Assembly (NCBI GenBank): GCA_016702305.1
Contig: JADJEH010000002.1
Coordinates: 186,001-250,000, forward strand
Source of the DNA: a bacterium
GTDB taxonomy: Bacteria; Electryoneota; RPQS01
Length of the DNA stretch: 64,000 nucleotides
Direction of reading: 5' to 3'
Below the pieces are notes generated by a model. The model searched no databases and had not been told where the DNA came from. It saw only the letters and a list, made by a program, of their open reading frames with translations. This document shows positions 54,021-62,631 of the stretch, piece by piece (position 1 is the first letter of the stretch; every line of letters starts with the position of its first letter). The position numbers and the translations under genes are program-made.

Positions 54021-56927
54021 ATGCGAAAAATCTATTGTCTGGCAATTGTGACGGCTCTGCTGTGCACTGCGGCCCTCGGTACGGCACAGGTTCGTGACCA
54101 CCGGTGGACGTTGGACGAGGCATCCACGTCGCTGACACTTGAGCGCACGGACTCCGGGCTGCTGCTGCGTTGGGCACCTGCCGAGGGTCTTCACTACTGG
54201 GCTGTTCTGCACAGCGCGTCCATGACCTTTGACATTGTGGATACCTTGGCCATTACTCCGGACACGTTCTATTTTCACCGGGATGTTGAAGGCCTGAATG
54301 CCCTGGGTTTCTTTGTTGTGGATCCCATTGATTTTCCGCTTCCGGTTGACACTGTGATAAATATCGTCTCCTTTGAAGACGAGCCGGAACTCGAGAGCGT
54401 CGCGGGCGAAGATGCTGAAGGGTGGAGCGCGGAAATTGTGGCCGACGACTATTTCGGCGCGTCCGGCCACAGTTTGCGGATGTCCGGCAATACGTGGAAG
54501 CGCGTTGAGATTGCACCGCAACTTGTGGATTCGCAGACCGTATGGGCGGTAGCGGCCAAACTGACGACGCGCGGCGAGGTGCATGCCGTGGGCGTCGCGG
54601 ATTCCGCGAACGTGCTGTACTACATCTTATGGGGCAAGGAAGCGCCGCAGTCGCTCTATTGGAACACAACCTACGAAGGTTGGTTTGCCGACGAAGAGTG
54701 GCAGGATGTTCTGCTTCCGGTCGGCGAAGATTGGGTCGGACGGTTCGGCTATGCACCGCGCATTACTGAAGTGCGTTTTGTCAACGATAACGATACGGTC
54801 GCTGTGGACGGGGTGGTGCTATACGACGAAGTGCGCGACGTAACGGAGTCGCAGCCGCTGGCTCCGACGGCGGAGTTTGAGTGGTTTTTGCTTCCCGAAA
54901 GCGATCCCGACAGTATTCATGTTCTATTCCATGCCCGGGCCTACGATCTTGATAGTCCCTACATGACCTATCATTGGGATTTCGGCGACGGGCAGACAGA
55001 GTCCATTCCGAATCCCGAGCACCACTATGCTGCACACGCGCGCTATCCGGTTAGTCTTACGGTGACCGGATCGGATGAGCGTACGCCGTGGTGCGTGCAT
55101 GCCTTGGCAGATAGCCCGGTGACGGTCAGCGGCGGCGTGTGGTTTACATTTGGCGGCGACGTGATCATGGGCCGGGGCTACGAGAACGACGGCGGTATCA
55201 TTGACACATGGGGTGTGGACACGCTCTATGAACCGACGGCGCGCTGGCTGACTGAGGCCGACCTCACGAGTGTGAATCTGGAGTGCCCGCTGACGACGGC
55301 GACGACGGCGCACCCGACGAAAGGCATCGTGTTCAGGTCGCACCCGGATCGCGTGGCGGGATTAGTGAATGCCGGCGTTGATTTCGTCACTCTGGCGAAT
55401 AATCACGCGTTCGATTATCTGATTGACGGCATGCTGGAAACAATGTACGTTCTGGACACGGCGGGAGTTGTGCATAACGGCGCCGGGATGAATGACGAGT
55501 TGGCCCGGCGTGTTGAAATTTTGACGAGCAACGGGCTGTCGTTTGCGATGCTGAGCATGTCGGATCGCACCGGATCGTACAACAACGTGCAGCCGTTCCT
55601 CGATGCGAGCCGCTCGCGGCCTGGTTTTGCGATGTGGAATCGTTCAGCGATTGAAATGACGGTGCCGCCGGCGACGCAGCTCGCGGATTTTGTGGTGGTC
55701 AATACCCATTCGGGAAGCGAGTATTCACTGGCGCCGATACTGTCGCAGCAAAGCGAGCAGGATCCGGACGGTGACGAAGACATGCTTTTTGAACTTATTC
55801 CTGATACGCTTGAGCGGCAGATGCGCTACTATGCGATCGAGCAGGGCGCGGAACTTGTGATCGCTCATCATCCGCATATCATCCAGGGGTTTGAGGTCTA
55901 TCAGGGCAAGCTCATTGCGCACAGCCTGGGGAATTTCATCTTTGACTTGACATACGCTGAGACGATGCCGAGTCTGCTCGTTCGAACTCACTTCAATCCG
56001 GCATTAGGTATTGATACCGCGGTGGTTCATCCCGTGTACATCAATCACTGGATTCCACAGCCGGCGCGCGGCGAATTGGCGCGCTGCATTTTGGACTACG
56101 AGACGGAGATGTCGCGACGGCTCGGGACGTGGCTGCTGCGTTCACCTGGTGCGGACAGTGCGTTTGTGGTATTTGACACGACGGGATGGCTGCGCAGCAT
56201 CGCGGTAGAAACGGACACTCTTACGTTCACGCAAGAAGGTTCCTACTGGGTGAGTTCACCGCGGCGGTTGACGATTGAAGGATATCTGCGACTCGCCGAA
56301 CTGGCCGCCGGCGCGGGCTACGAGATTCGCTTTGGCCGGGAACGGCTATACTTCGGGAACATGGAAGATGAGGGTGCCAACGACTGGCAATTGAACAGCG
56401 CGGATGAAGGTTACGCAACCGACATCGCATATGGCGGTGTTCGCAGCATTCGCCTTCGGCGGACAGCGGGCAATCCGCAGAACGTCGTCGCAAACAACGA
56501 GTACCGGTTGCCGCTGCCGGGCGGTTTCAGCTATTCTCTGCTTGGCTGGCAACGCACGGAGAATTCGGGCAACGCGTCGTTGCAGGCGCAGTATTTCGGT
56601 GGCCGATCCGGCGGTACGGCCTTGGGTCAGGCGGACATCGGCGCGCCGCTAAATGGAACGCAGCCGTGGCAGAGTCGCAGTGCGCAGTTGAATGTTCCGG
56701 GTGGAACGAACTTCATCACGATCCGTTTCAGTCAGTATGCTCCGGCCAGCGGAACCGGGTACGCGTGGTTTGATGATGTTTCGCTGGTCCAATGGGACGG
56801 ATGGATGCCGCTCCCCGCTCAGGCCGCTTTTCCGAACGACTATCGTTTTGTGCAAGTGCGCCGCTCGAGCGCATCAGGGCCTGTGGAACTTAGCACCACA
56901 CTACAGTGGATTGAAGTTGGGCAGTAG
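54021..56927 (+). CDS. Secreted PKD-CapA (PGA-synthesis-type metallophosphatase fold) fusion protein
   Basis: 968 residues with a signal peptide ending ALGTA. The N-terminal ~280 residues are a fibronectin-like plus carbohydrate-binding-like beta-sandwich. A PKD domain (YMTYHWDFGDGQTESIPNPEHHY, quoted in part: YHWDFGDG) comes near residue 315. From about 376 to 650 there is a CapA-type calcineurin-like domain: FGGDVIMGR, VNLECPLT, LANNHAFDY, VNTHSG and AHHPHIIQGFEVY...HSLGNFIFD. Another beta-sandwich closes it. Stand-alone CapA proteins act in poly-gamma-glutamate capsule export; PKD-CapA fusions are unusual and the substrate is unknown. There is no capBC and no YPNPF tail. Confidence 0.8.
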   Translation: MRKIYCLAIVTALLCTAALGTAQVRDHRWTLDEASTSLTLERTDSGLLLRWAPAEGLHYWAVLHSASMTFDIVDTLAITPDTFYFHRDVEGLNALGFFVVDPIDFPLPVDTVINIVSFEDEPELESVAGEDAEGWSAEIVADDYFGASGHSLRMSGNTWKRVEIAPQLVDSQTVWAVAAKLTTRGEVHAVGVADSANVLYYILWGKEAPQSLYWNTTYEGWFADEEWQDVLLPVGEDWVGRFGYAPRITEVRFVNDNDTVAVDGVVLYDEVRDVTESQPLAPTAEFEWFLLPESDPDSIHVLFHARAYDLDSPYMTYHWDFGDGQTESIPNPEHHYAAHARYPVSLTVTGSDERTPWCVHALADSPVTVSGGVWFTFGGDVIMGRGYENDGGIIDTWGVDTLYEPTARWLTEADLTSVNLECPLTTATTAHPTKGIVFRSHPDRVAGLVNAGVDFVTLANNHAFDYLIDGMLETMYVLDTAGVVHNGAGMNDELARRVEILTSNGLSFAMLSMSDRTGSYNNVQPFLDASRSRPGFAMWNRSAIEMTVPPATQLADFVVVNTHSGSEYSLAPILSQQSEQDPDGDEDMLFELIPDTLERQMRYYAIEQGAELVIAHHPHIIQGFEVYQGKLIAHSLGNFIFDLTYAETMPSLLVRTHFNPALGIDTAVVHPVYINHWIPQPARGELARCILDYETEMSRRLGTWLLRSPGADSAFVVFDTTGWLRSIAVETDTLTFTQEGSYWVSSPRRLTIEGYLRLAELAAGAGYEIRFGRERLYFGNMEDEGANDWQLNSADEGYATDIAYGGVRSIRLRRTAGNPQNVVANNEYRLPLPGGFSYSLLGWQRTENSGNASLQAQYFGGRSGGTALGQADIGAPLNGTQPWQSRSAQLNVPGGTNFITIRFSQYAPASGTGYAWFDDVSLVQWDGWMPLPAQAAFPNDYRFVQVRRSSASGPVELSTTLQWIEVGQ

Positions 56928-57252
56928 GGTTGCGTGGTCGCGGAGCGCCGCTTCGAGCATCGCGTCGGCCGGCGCTGATGGGTGCGCCGGGCCGTGCTCG
57001 ATTTAGCAGAATAGCCATTGTTTTAGCATCTGGCCCCTTTTTGGGATTGTGACCAAGGCTGCAATCGTTCATCGAATACCACTTGGAACAGATTTTCGAA
57101 CCTGCTTGGGGCGTGGTGGCGAGACAACAGTTGGCATCAAGACAAGGACTTCCCGCAACAATCGAGGATTAGGTGGACACTGCGCCCTCCCGGAGCACAC
57201 GGTGCGTGGGAGGGCGATGCGCAACACACGGCATTACGGAACGGCCGCAGCC
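56928..57252. other. Non-coding region upstream of the deacetylase pseudogene
   Basis: No gene is supported; the frames here have no family resemblance. GGCCGGCGCTGATGGGTGCGCCGGGCC (about 56967-56993, read as arms GGCCGGCGC/GCGCCGGGCC) can form a GC-rich hairpin after the CapA gene, but without a T-run. Confidence 0.4.
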
Positions 57253-58187
57253 ATGCGGCACGGTTTCTCTTGGAGACGTGGCGCGAGCTTGGTATCACGT
57301 GCGATCAATCTGGACACGAGTCCAATTCACGGCGAGACCACATGGGAATGCTTGCGAGTGTCGCGGGTTGGAGCGGAATGTCGAAGATCGCTTCTCGACC
57401 TGCTTCATGAACACAAAACGAAAGTCACGTGGGCGTTGGTCTTTTGGCCGAGTGCGGCCCGGCGGTTTCCGCACATTGTGAGGGCAATTGCGTCGGCAGG
57501 ACATGAAGTTGCCAGCCACGGTGAAGACCATCGGCTCGTCTATGACCTAACACCTGCCGAGTTTCAGTCCTCTGTCAGCGATTTACGTTCGCGGGGGGGG
57601 GCTTTTGTATTTACAGAGACCTCATCCGGTCGTCTGAGCGGGCATCGTGCCCTCATGCTTCGGTGCAGCCGCTCCGATTCGTTCGACGATCGTGGCAGAC
57701 CCTCATTTCCTTGCAACCGGAATGCGGCTACGAGTACGATGCCAGTATTACCTTCCGTTTGAACGCGGGCGATATGGCGTCGCACGCTGGTTGCACAAGG
57801 TTGAACCTGCATATCCTGGCGTCTGGGCGATCCCGGGCGCACAACCCAACCGGCTGGGGGCGGGCACCCGCAGTTCTTAACCGCTCGGTGCGACTTTCAT
57901 CGTGGCCCGATCGCGAGAGGCGCGATAGCTCCAGACTTTACGCGGAACTGGGGTTCCGGCCAGGGCGATAGGCCGACTGGAGCAACGCGGACCGGGCCTA
58001 CTTCTTCTAGCATCCTTGGGAGATTCCGATCTGGAACAGCCTTGCGCATCGCCAGAAGCTGACCAAGCAAACGAGGTTCCTTCACTTCCATCACCTCAAG
58101 GACATGCCTGGGCGCGTACGGCGACTGTTGTCTGACTTTGAATTTACGACGTATGCAAATCTGATGACTGAACGTCCCATTGAATGA
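57253..58187 (+). pseudogene. Polysaccharide deacetylase pseudogene (DUF3473/XrtA-linked type)
   Basis: Pieces of one deacetylase are readable in different frames. First: LLDLLHEHKTKVTWALVFW and RAIASAGHEVASHGEDHRLVYDLTPAEF (57390-57575), the NodB-type His motif region. Then, after a shift at a run of eight G (~57593), LQPECGYEYDASI. Last: YFF-stop-HPWEIPIW ... TRFLHFHHLKDMPGRVRRLLSDFEF, ending with TGA 58185-58187. The TAG at 58008-58010 is in frame within this last block. The C-terminal HPWEI and FxHxxxL...RLLxDFxF signature belongs to the group found with exosortase/EPS loci. Too many lesions for sequence error alone; probably dead. Confidence 0.75.
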
Positions 58188-58304
58188 GCCAACGGGTCTT
58201 GCGTTGAGCTTCTCGACCGGAGGGGCGAGCGGGCACAGGCAAAGCACTTGGTGAGGCTGGCTTAAGGGGCCCGTTTGCGTCGTCGCGAGGCGTTTTGCGG
58301 GCAG

Positions 58305-58333
58305 TTGAATGATGAGCGGCGAACTTGTATATT
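58305..58333 (+). promoter_or_regulatory. Sigma-70-type promoter
   Basis: TTGAAT (58305-58310), a 17-base spacer and TATATT (58328-58333), 122 bases before ATG 58456. Confidence 0.65.
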
Positions 58334-58455
58334 ACGTGCGGCACGACTGGTCGGGTCGGGGGGCGGGAGCGGCTGGCTTGTGCTCCCGGACGCCGGGCAA
58401 TAGTGCCGTGGCGCTGAGACTGAGACCGGGGGAATCACGAACTTGAGAGGCAGCT

Positions 58456-59178
58456 ATGAAGAACCCGATTACGCCGCGGGCCGAACAGAATCTGGAAGCT
58501 CAGATTCGCGTGGCCTCACGGCTCAAGGAAAGCGCCGCTGACGAGCGCCATTCGCCGGCGCCGTTTATTACCTTATCACGGCAATTTGGTTGCGAGGCCG
58601 TGGCGCTGGCCGAGGCGGTTGCGGCTCAGCTCGATGCCGGAGGCCAATTGGAGTCCGGCTCGTGGCAGGTTTACAGCCGCAAGCTGATCGAGGCGATGGC
58701 CGATCAGGAGTACTCTTACGAGCACTTGATGTCGGCGTTAGGCTCCAAGTCGCGGGGCGCGATTGAAGAATTCATGTCCACGCTGTTCGGTCAAATCTCC
58801 GACCTGAAGCTGATGCACAAATTGGTGCGCACGATCCGGGCGACGGCAACGCTGGGCCGATGCATCATCGTCGGTCGTGGGGCGGCGGTGATAACCCGCG
58901 ATATGCCGGGCGGTATTCATGTGCGCCTTGTGGCATCCGAAGCGTACCGTCTCCGCGGATTGATTGAACGGCACGGCTGGACCGAGGCGGCCGCGCGTGA
59001 AGCTCTGCTGCAACAGGATCGTGAACGCGCGCATTTCTACGAGAAGTACTTACAGCGTGACTCGAGCGATCCCGAACTCTATGACCTTGTTCTCAACGCC
59101 GGGAGCTTGACGCAGGCACAGATGGCGGATCAGATCGTGACGTTATACCGCGCCCGGCGGCTCGCGCAATCGGCGTGA
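58456..59178 (+). CDS. Cytidylate kinase-like family protein
   Basis: 240 residues; GAGAGG 7-12 bases before ATG. It matches the cytidylate-kinase-like family: PFITLSRQFGCEAVALAEAVA (a degenerate P-loop region where 'SRQFGC' replaces the usual GxxGSGKGT), SRKLIEAMA, CIIVGRGAAVITRDMPGGIHVRLVA and RLIDERH-like RLRGLIERHG, with late YDLVLNAG and YRARR. Family members bind nucleotides but their reaction is mostly unknown; it is not a true Cmk. Its promoter at 58305 separates it from the pseudogene. The OPT transporter gene starts 106 bases later. Confidence 0.82.
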   Translation: MKNPITPRAEQNLEAQIRVASRLKESAADERHSPAPFITLSRQFGCEAVALAEAVAAQLDAGGQLESGSWQVYSRKLIEAMADQEYSYEHLMSALGSKSRGAIEEFMSTLFGQISDLKLMHKLVRTIRATATLGRCIIVGRGAAVITRDMPGGIHVRLVASEAYRLRGLIERHGWTEAAAREALLQQDRERAHFYEKYLQRDSSDPELYDLVLNAGSLTQAQMADQIVTLYRARRLAQSA

Positions 59179-59284
59179 GTGCGAAACCGCCCGTGTCCGA
59201 AAATCGCCGATTCCCTGCCGAATTGCCTTACTCCCAACCTGACTTCAGACTGTTTCCCGCATTGCCCAACTTGAGGAATACTGC

Positions 59285-61144
59285 ATGGCCGTAGATGTCT
59301 CCCCGCCCTCGACGCAGACCGCACAGATCCATGACCCCGCCGTGAGCGAACTGACGTTTCGCGCGGTGGCATCAGGTCTGGTCGTCGGCTCGCTGATCGG
59401 CGCCTCGAACGTGTGTATTGGATTGAAGATCGGTTGGACGTTTGGCGCGTCCATCACCGCCGCCGTTATATCGTTTGCGATATTCAAAGCGATGGGTGGA
59501 TTGTTGTCGCGGCCTTATGGTGCTCGCGAGAACTTGATCACGGCAACTGCCGGCAGCGCTGCCGGGACGATGGCCTCGGCGGGCGGTTTCGTCGCCTGTA
59601 TCCCGGCGCTCGAGTTGTATGTGCGCGAGACGACTGGTCCGGGGCACGACTTAACCTACGTGCAGCTTGTGCTGTGGGCCATCTCCATTGCGTTTCTCGG
59701 CGTGTTTTTCGCTGTGCCCCTGCGCAAGCAGATGATCGTCAAAGAGAAGCTGCGCTATCCTTCGGGTACGGCTGCGGCCGAGACAATCAGAGCGATGTAC
59801 TCGTCCGGCGCGGAAGCGATGAAGAAGGCCAAGCTGTTATTTTATGCTGCGGCGATTGCTGCGGTGATCAAGATGCTGTTCAGCATCAAACCGCTTGGCC
59901 TGCATCACTTCAGTGACTTTTCACTGGACGATATTGGTTTGGAGACTGTCGGCATTCTCGGCGTCTCGCTGGCATCATTGCGGATGGGAGTAAGTCTGTC
60001 ACCGATGATGTTGGGAGCAGGCGTTCTGATCGGGTCGAAAGTCGGCTGGTCGCTGTTTGCCGGCGCAATTCTCGCGTGGGGCATTGGCGCGCCGATACTG
60101 ATCGATCAAGGAATTGTCACGGCAGCCAACCCCAACGGAGTCTATATTGCCGCTTTCCGCTGGCTGTTATGGCCGGGTGTGGCGCTCATGGTGGCGGCGG
60201 GCTTCTCCAGCCTGGCACTGCAATACAAGACGATCGCAAATACCTTCGGCTCCTTCAAACGACTCATGCAGGGCCGCAAGGCCGAGGTGCAGGATACAGA
60301 GGAGGAAGAAGACGCTCCGGATCCGTTCCCGATCAAGTGGTGGGCCGTTGGTATGGTGGCGGCCACGGCGCTGACTACGGTATTCGCGCAGCTTTATTTC
60401 GGAATTCCGGTGTGGATGGGTATTATAGCGGTATTCTTGTCGTTCCTGATTGCCAGTATTTCCGTGCGGGCGACGGGTGAAACGGACATTAATCCGGTTG
60501 GCGCGATGGGCAAGATCACACAGGTCGTCTATGCCGTGGTGGACCCCGGCCAAATACCGACGAACCTTATGGCCGCCGGTATCACGGCGGCGGGCGCCAG
60601 CCAGTCGGGTGACCTGATGCACGACTTGAAAGCCGGCTACATGTTGAAGGTCTCGATTCGGCGTCAGGTGATCGCCCAGTTGATCGGCGTGGTGGTCGGT
60701 GTGTTCACGGCGGCTGGCGTGTATCGCCTGTTGACCGCGGCCTACACCATTCCCGGCGATGACTTCACAGGTCCGGCCGTGATGGCGTGGCATGCGATGG
60801 CCAAACTGTTGGCCGATGGCATTGACTCGCTTCCCCCGCACGCGATGACGGCTGCCGCAATCGGCGCGATCATCGGTTTTGCGATGCCGTTTGTGGCCAA
60901 AATCAAGGGTGTGGGTAAGTGGCTGCCGTCGCCGATCGCGCTTGGTATCGCGTTCATGGTTACGCCGTACTCGTCACTCTCGATGTGGCTGGGCGCTGTA
61001 GTGACGGCTTACTATACGAAGAAGAATCCCGAGGCGGTGGATCGTTATGGCGCCTCCCTTGCGTCGGGTCTGATTGCAGGCGAAGGCTTGATGATGGTCG
61101 TGGTCGCCGTGCTGCTAATTCTTGGCGCGACCTGGATCAGCTAA
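59285..61144 (+). CDS. OPT-family oligopeptide/metal-chelate transporter
   Basis: 619 residues with about 14-16 hydrophobic helices. Signature segments are GLKIGWTFGASI near residue 50, ENLITATAGSAAGTMASAGGFV, REKLRYPSGTAAAETI-like KEKLRYPSGTAAAETI, and the central charged loop (KAEVQDTEEEEDAPDP, about 335-350). OPT proteins import peptides or siderophore/nicotianamine-like metal chelates by proton coupling; the substrate is not predictable. TTGAGGAA lies 8-15 bases before ATG 59285. Likely co-transcribed with the amidohydrolase that begins 70 bases after its stop. Confidence 0.9.
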   Translation: MAVDVSPPSTQTAQIHDPAVSELTFRAVASGLVVGSLIGASNVCIGLKIGWTFGASITAAVISFAIFKAMGGLLSRPYGARENLITATAGSAAGTMASAGGFVACIPALELYVRETTGPGHDLTYVQLVLWAISIAFLGVFFAVPLRKQMIVKEKLRYPSGTAAAETIRAMYSSGAEAMKKAKLLFYAAAIAAVIKMLFSIKPLGLHHFSDFSLDDIGLETVGILGVSLASLRMGVSLSPMMLGAGVLIGSKVGWSLFAGAILAWGIGAPILIDQGIVTAANPNGVYIAAFRWLLWPGVALMVAAGFSSLALQYKTIANTFGSFKRLMQGRKAEVQDTEEEEDAPDPFPIKWWAVGMVAATALTTVFAQLYFGIPVWMGIIAVFLSFLIASISVRATGETDINPVGAMGKITQVVYAVVDPGQIPTNLMAAGITAAGASQSGDLMHDLKAGYMLKVSIRRQVIAQLIGVVVGVFTAAGVYRLLTAAYTIPGDDFTGPAVMAWHAMAKLLADGIDSLPPHAMTAAAIGAIIGFAMPFVAKIKGVGKWLPSPIALGIAFMVTPYSSLSMWLGAVVTAYYTKKNPEAVDRYGASLASGLIAGEGLMMVVVAVLLILGATWIS

Positions 61145-61214
61145 CCGACCGACAACAGGTGGTGGACGGAATCCGCGTGCATAACGGCAGCTCGGGGCAA
61201 CGATTGAGGTGGTC

Positions 61215-62555
61215 ATGCTGATTCGCAATCTGCAGGCGGCTCATACCGATGTGACCGGCGGACGACTGTGTATTCGCACCGACGGCGCACGGATTTCGGA
61301 GATCGCCGTTGACCTCTTGCCGCTGCCGGGCGACGAGGTCGTGGACGGCTCGCACTTGATTGCGGTGCCGGGTTTCGTGAATTCGCATCACCATTTTTTT
61401 CAGGCGTTGACTCGTTGCGTGCCTGCGGCGCAGCAGTTGCGGCTGTTCGATTGGCTGCGTTTTCACTATCCGCTGTGGGGGAATTTTGACGCGGAGATGT
61501 TCCGCGCGGCGTACCGGCTGGCAATGGCGGAGCTGCTGCTGTCGGGCTGTACGACGTCGTGCGATCATCACTATCTATTCCCCGGTGCGGTGGCGGCGGA
61601 TTTGACCCGGCTTGAAGTCGAGTGCGCGCGCGAATTGGGACTGCGTTTCACGCTGCTGCGCGGCAGCATGACGCTGGGCCACGCCCGCGGCGGTTTGACG
61701 CCGGATAGTCTGATTGAAAACGATGCAGACGTTTTGCGCGATTGCGAGCGCACGGTCGGCGCGTTCCATGATGCCCGGCCCTTCTCGATGACTCAGGTCC
61801 ATTTAGCGCCGTGCACACCGTTCAACGTTACGCCGGAACTTATGCGCGACACGGCGGTGCTGGCGCGTGAACTGGGCGTCCGCCTGCACACGCATCTCGC
61901 GGAAACCGCTGATGAAACTGACTACTGTGTGGCGCGTTATGGCAAACGGCCGCTCGCGTTGATGGAAGAATGGAATTGGGTCGGGCCTGACGTGTGGTAT
62001 GCGCACGGCATTCACTTTAACGATAATGAGATCGCGCAGTTGGCCGCGACGCACACGGGCGTTGCGCATTGTGCCAGTTCAAATTGCCGTCTTGCTTCAG
62101 GCCGAATGCGATTACGCAAACTCCTGCAGGCCGGCGTCCCGATTGGCCTGGCGGTGGACGGCTGTGCATCGAACGACAGCTCGAATATGCTCGCCGAGTT
62201 GCGCATGGCGATGCTGGTGCATCGTACGCCCGATGATCTGGAATTCTTCACCGCGCGCCGCGTGATTGACTTGGCGACGAGTGGATCCGCAGCGCTGTTG
62301 GGTCGCTCCGATATTGGTCAACTGCGCGTTGGGATGGCGGCGGACATCGTGTTGTTTGACGGCGCGGATCTGGCCTATGCGGGTGCCGCTGATCCGGTGG
62401 CGGCGCTGTTGTTCTGCGCGCCGACCCGACCGCATACGGTAATTGTAAACGGCAAGGTCGTCGTCCATAACCGCGAACTGCTAACGGCCGATGAACGCGA
62501 GATAGCCAGCAGCGCCCGCGAACAGGCGCGGCGACTGTTGTCCAAGGCGAACTGA
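61215..62555 (+). CDS. Amidohydrolase, 8-oxoguanine deaminase/AtzB-TrzN-like
   Basis: 446 residues from ATG 61215 (GAGG 5 bases upstream; GTG 61209 is an alternative). Metal-dependent TIM-barrel deaminase: metal His pair in NSHHHFFQ, later metal His in THLAETADE and GIHFND, and the catalytic Asp in AVDGCASNDSSNM. The stretch QQLRLFDWLRFHYPLWGNFD and SGCTTSCDHHYLFPG is characteristic of the 8-oxoguanine deaminase / hydroxydechloroatrazine hydrolase branch. It probably deaminates a purine or triazine-like base. Located behind the OPT transporter, which might supply substrate; this is inference. A strong terminator follows. Confidence 0.87.
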   Translation: MLIRNLQAAHTDVTGGRLCIRTDGARISEIAVDLLPLPGDEVVDGSHLIAVPGFVNSHHHFFQALTRCVPAAQQLRLFDWLRFHYPLWGNFDAEMFRAAYRLAMAELLLSGCTTSCDHHYLFPGAVAADLTRLEVECARELGLRFTLLRGSMTLGHARGGLTPDSLIENDADVLRDCERTVGAFHDARPFSMTQVHLAPCTPFNVTPELMRDTAVLARELGVRLHTHLAETADETDYCVARYGKRPLALMEEWNWVGPDVWYAHGIHFNDNEIAQLAATHTGVAHCASSNCRLASGRMRLRKLLQAGVPIGLAVDGCASNDSSNMLAELRMAMLVHRTPDDLEFFTARRVIDLATSGSAALLGRSDIGQLRVGMAADIVLFDGADLAYAGAADPVAALLFCAPTRPHTVIVNGKVVVHNRELLTADEREIASSAREQARRLLSKAN

Positions 62556-62573
62556 TTGGCCAGCAGATAGAAG

Positions 62574-62612
62574 CCAAGAGCCCCCGGCATCACGCCGGGG
62601 GCTCTTGGTTGT
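62574..62612. terminator. Strong bidirectional terminator
   Basis: 15-bp perfect stem CCAAGAGCCCCCGGC/GCCGGGGGCTCTTGG with a 5-base loop, then TTGTT. Lies between convergent genes. Confidence 0.8.
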
Positions 62613-62631
62613 TGGAAATTCACCGCACGTC

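Noticed and set aside
58456..59178. True cytidylate kinase (cmk)
   Set aside because: The P-loop glycine-rich lysine motif is replaced by SRQFGC; it fits the cytidylate-kinase-like family instead.
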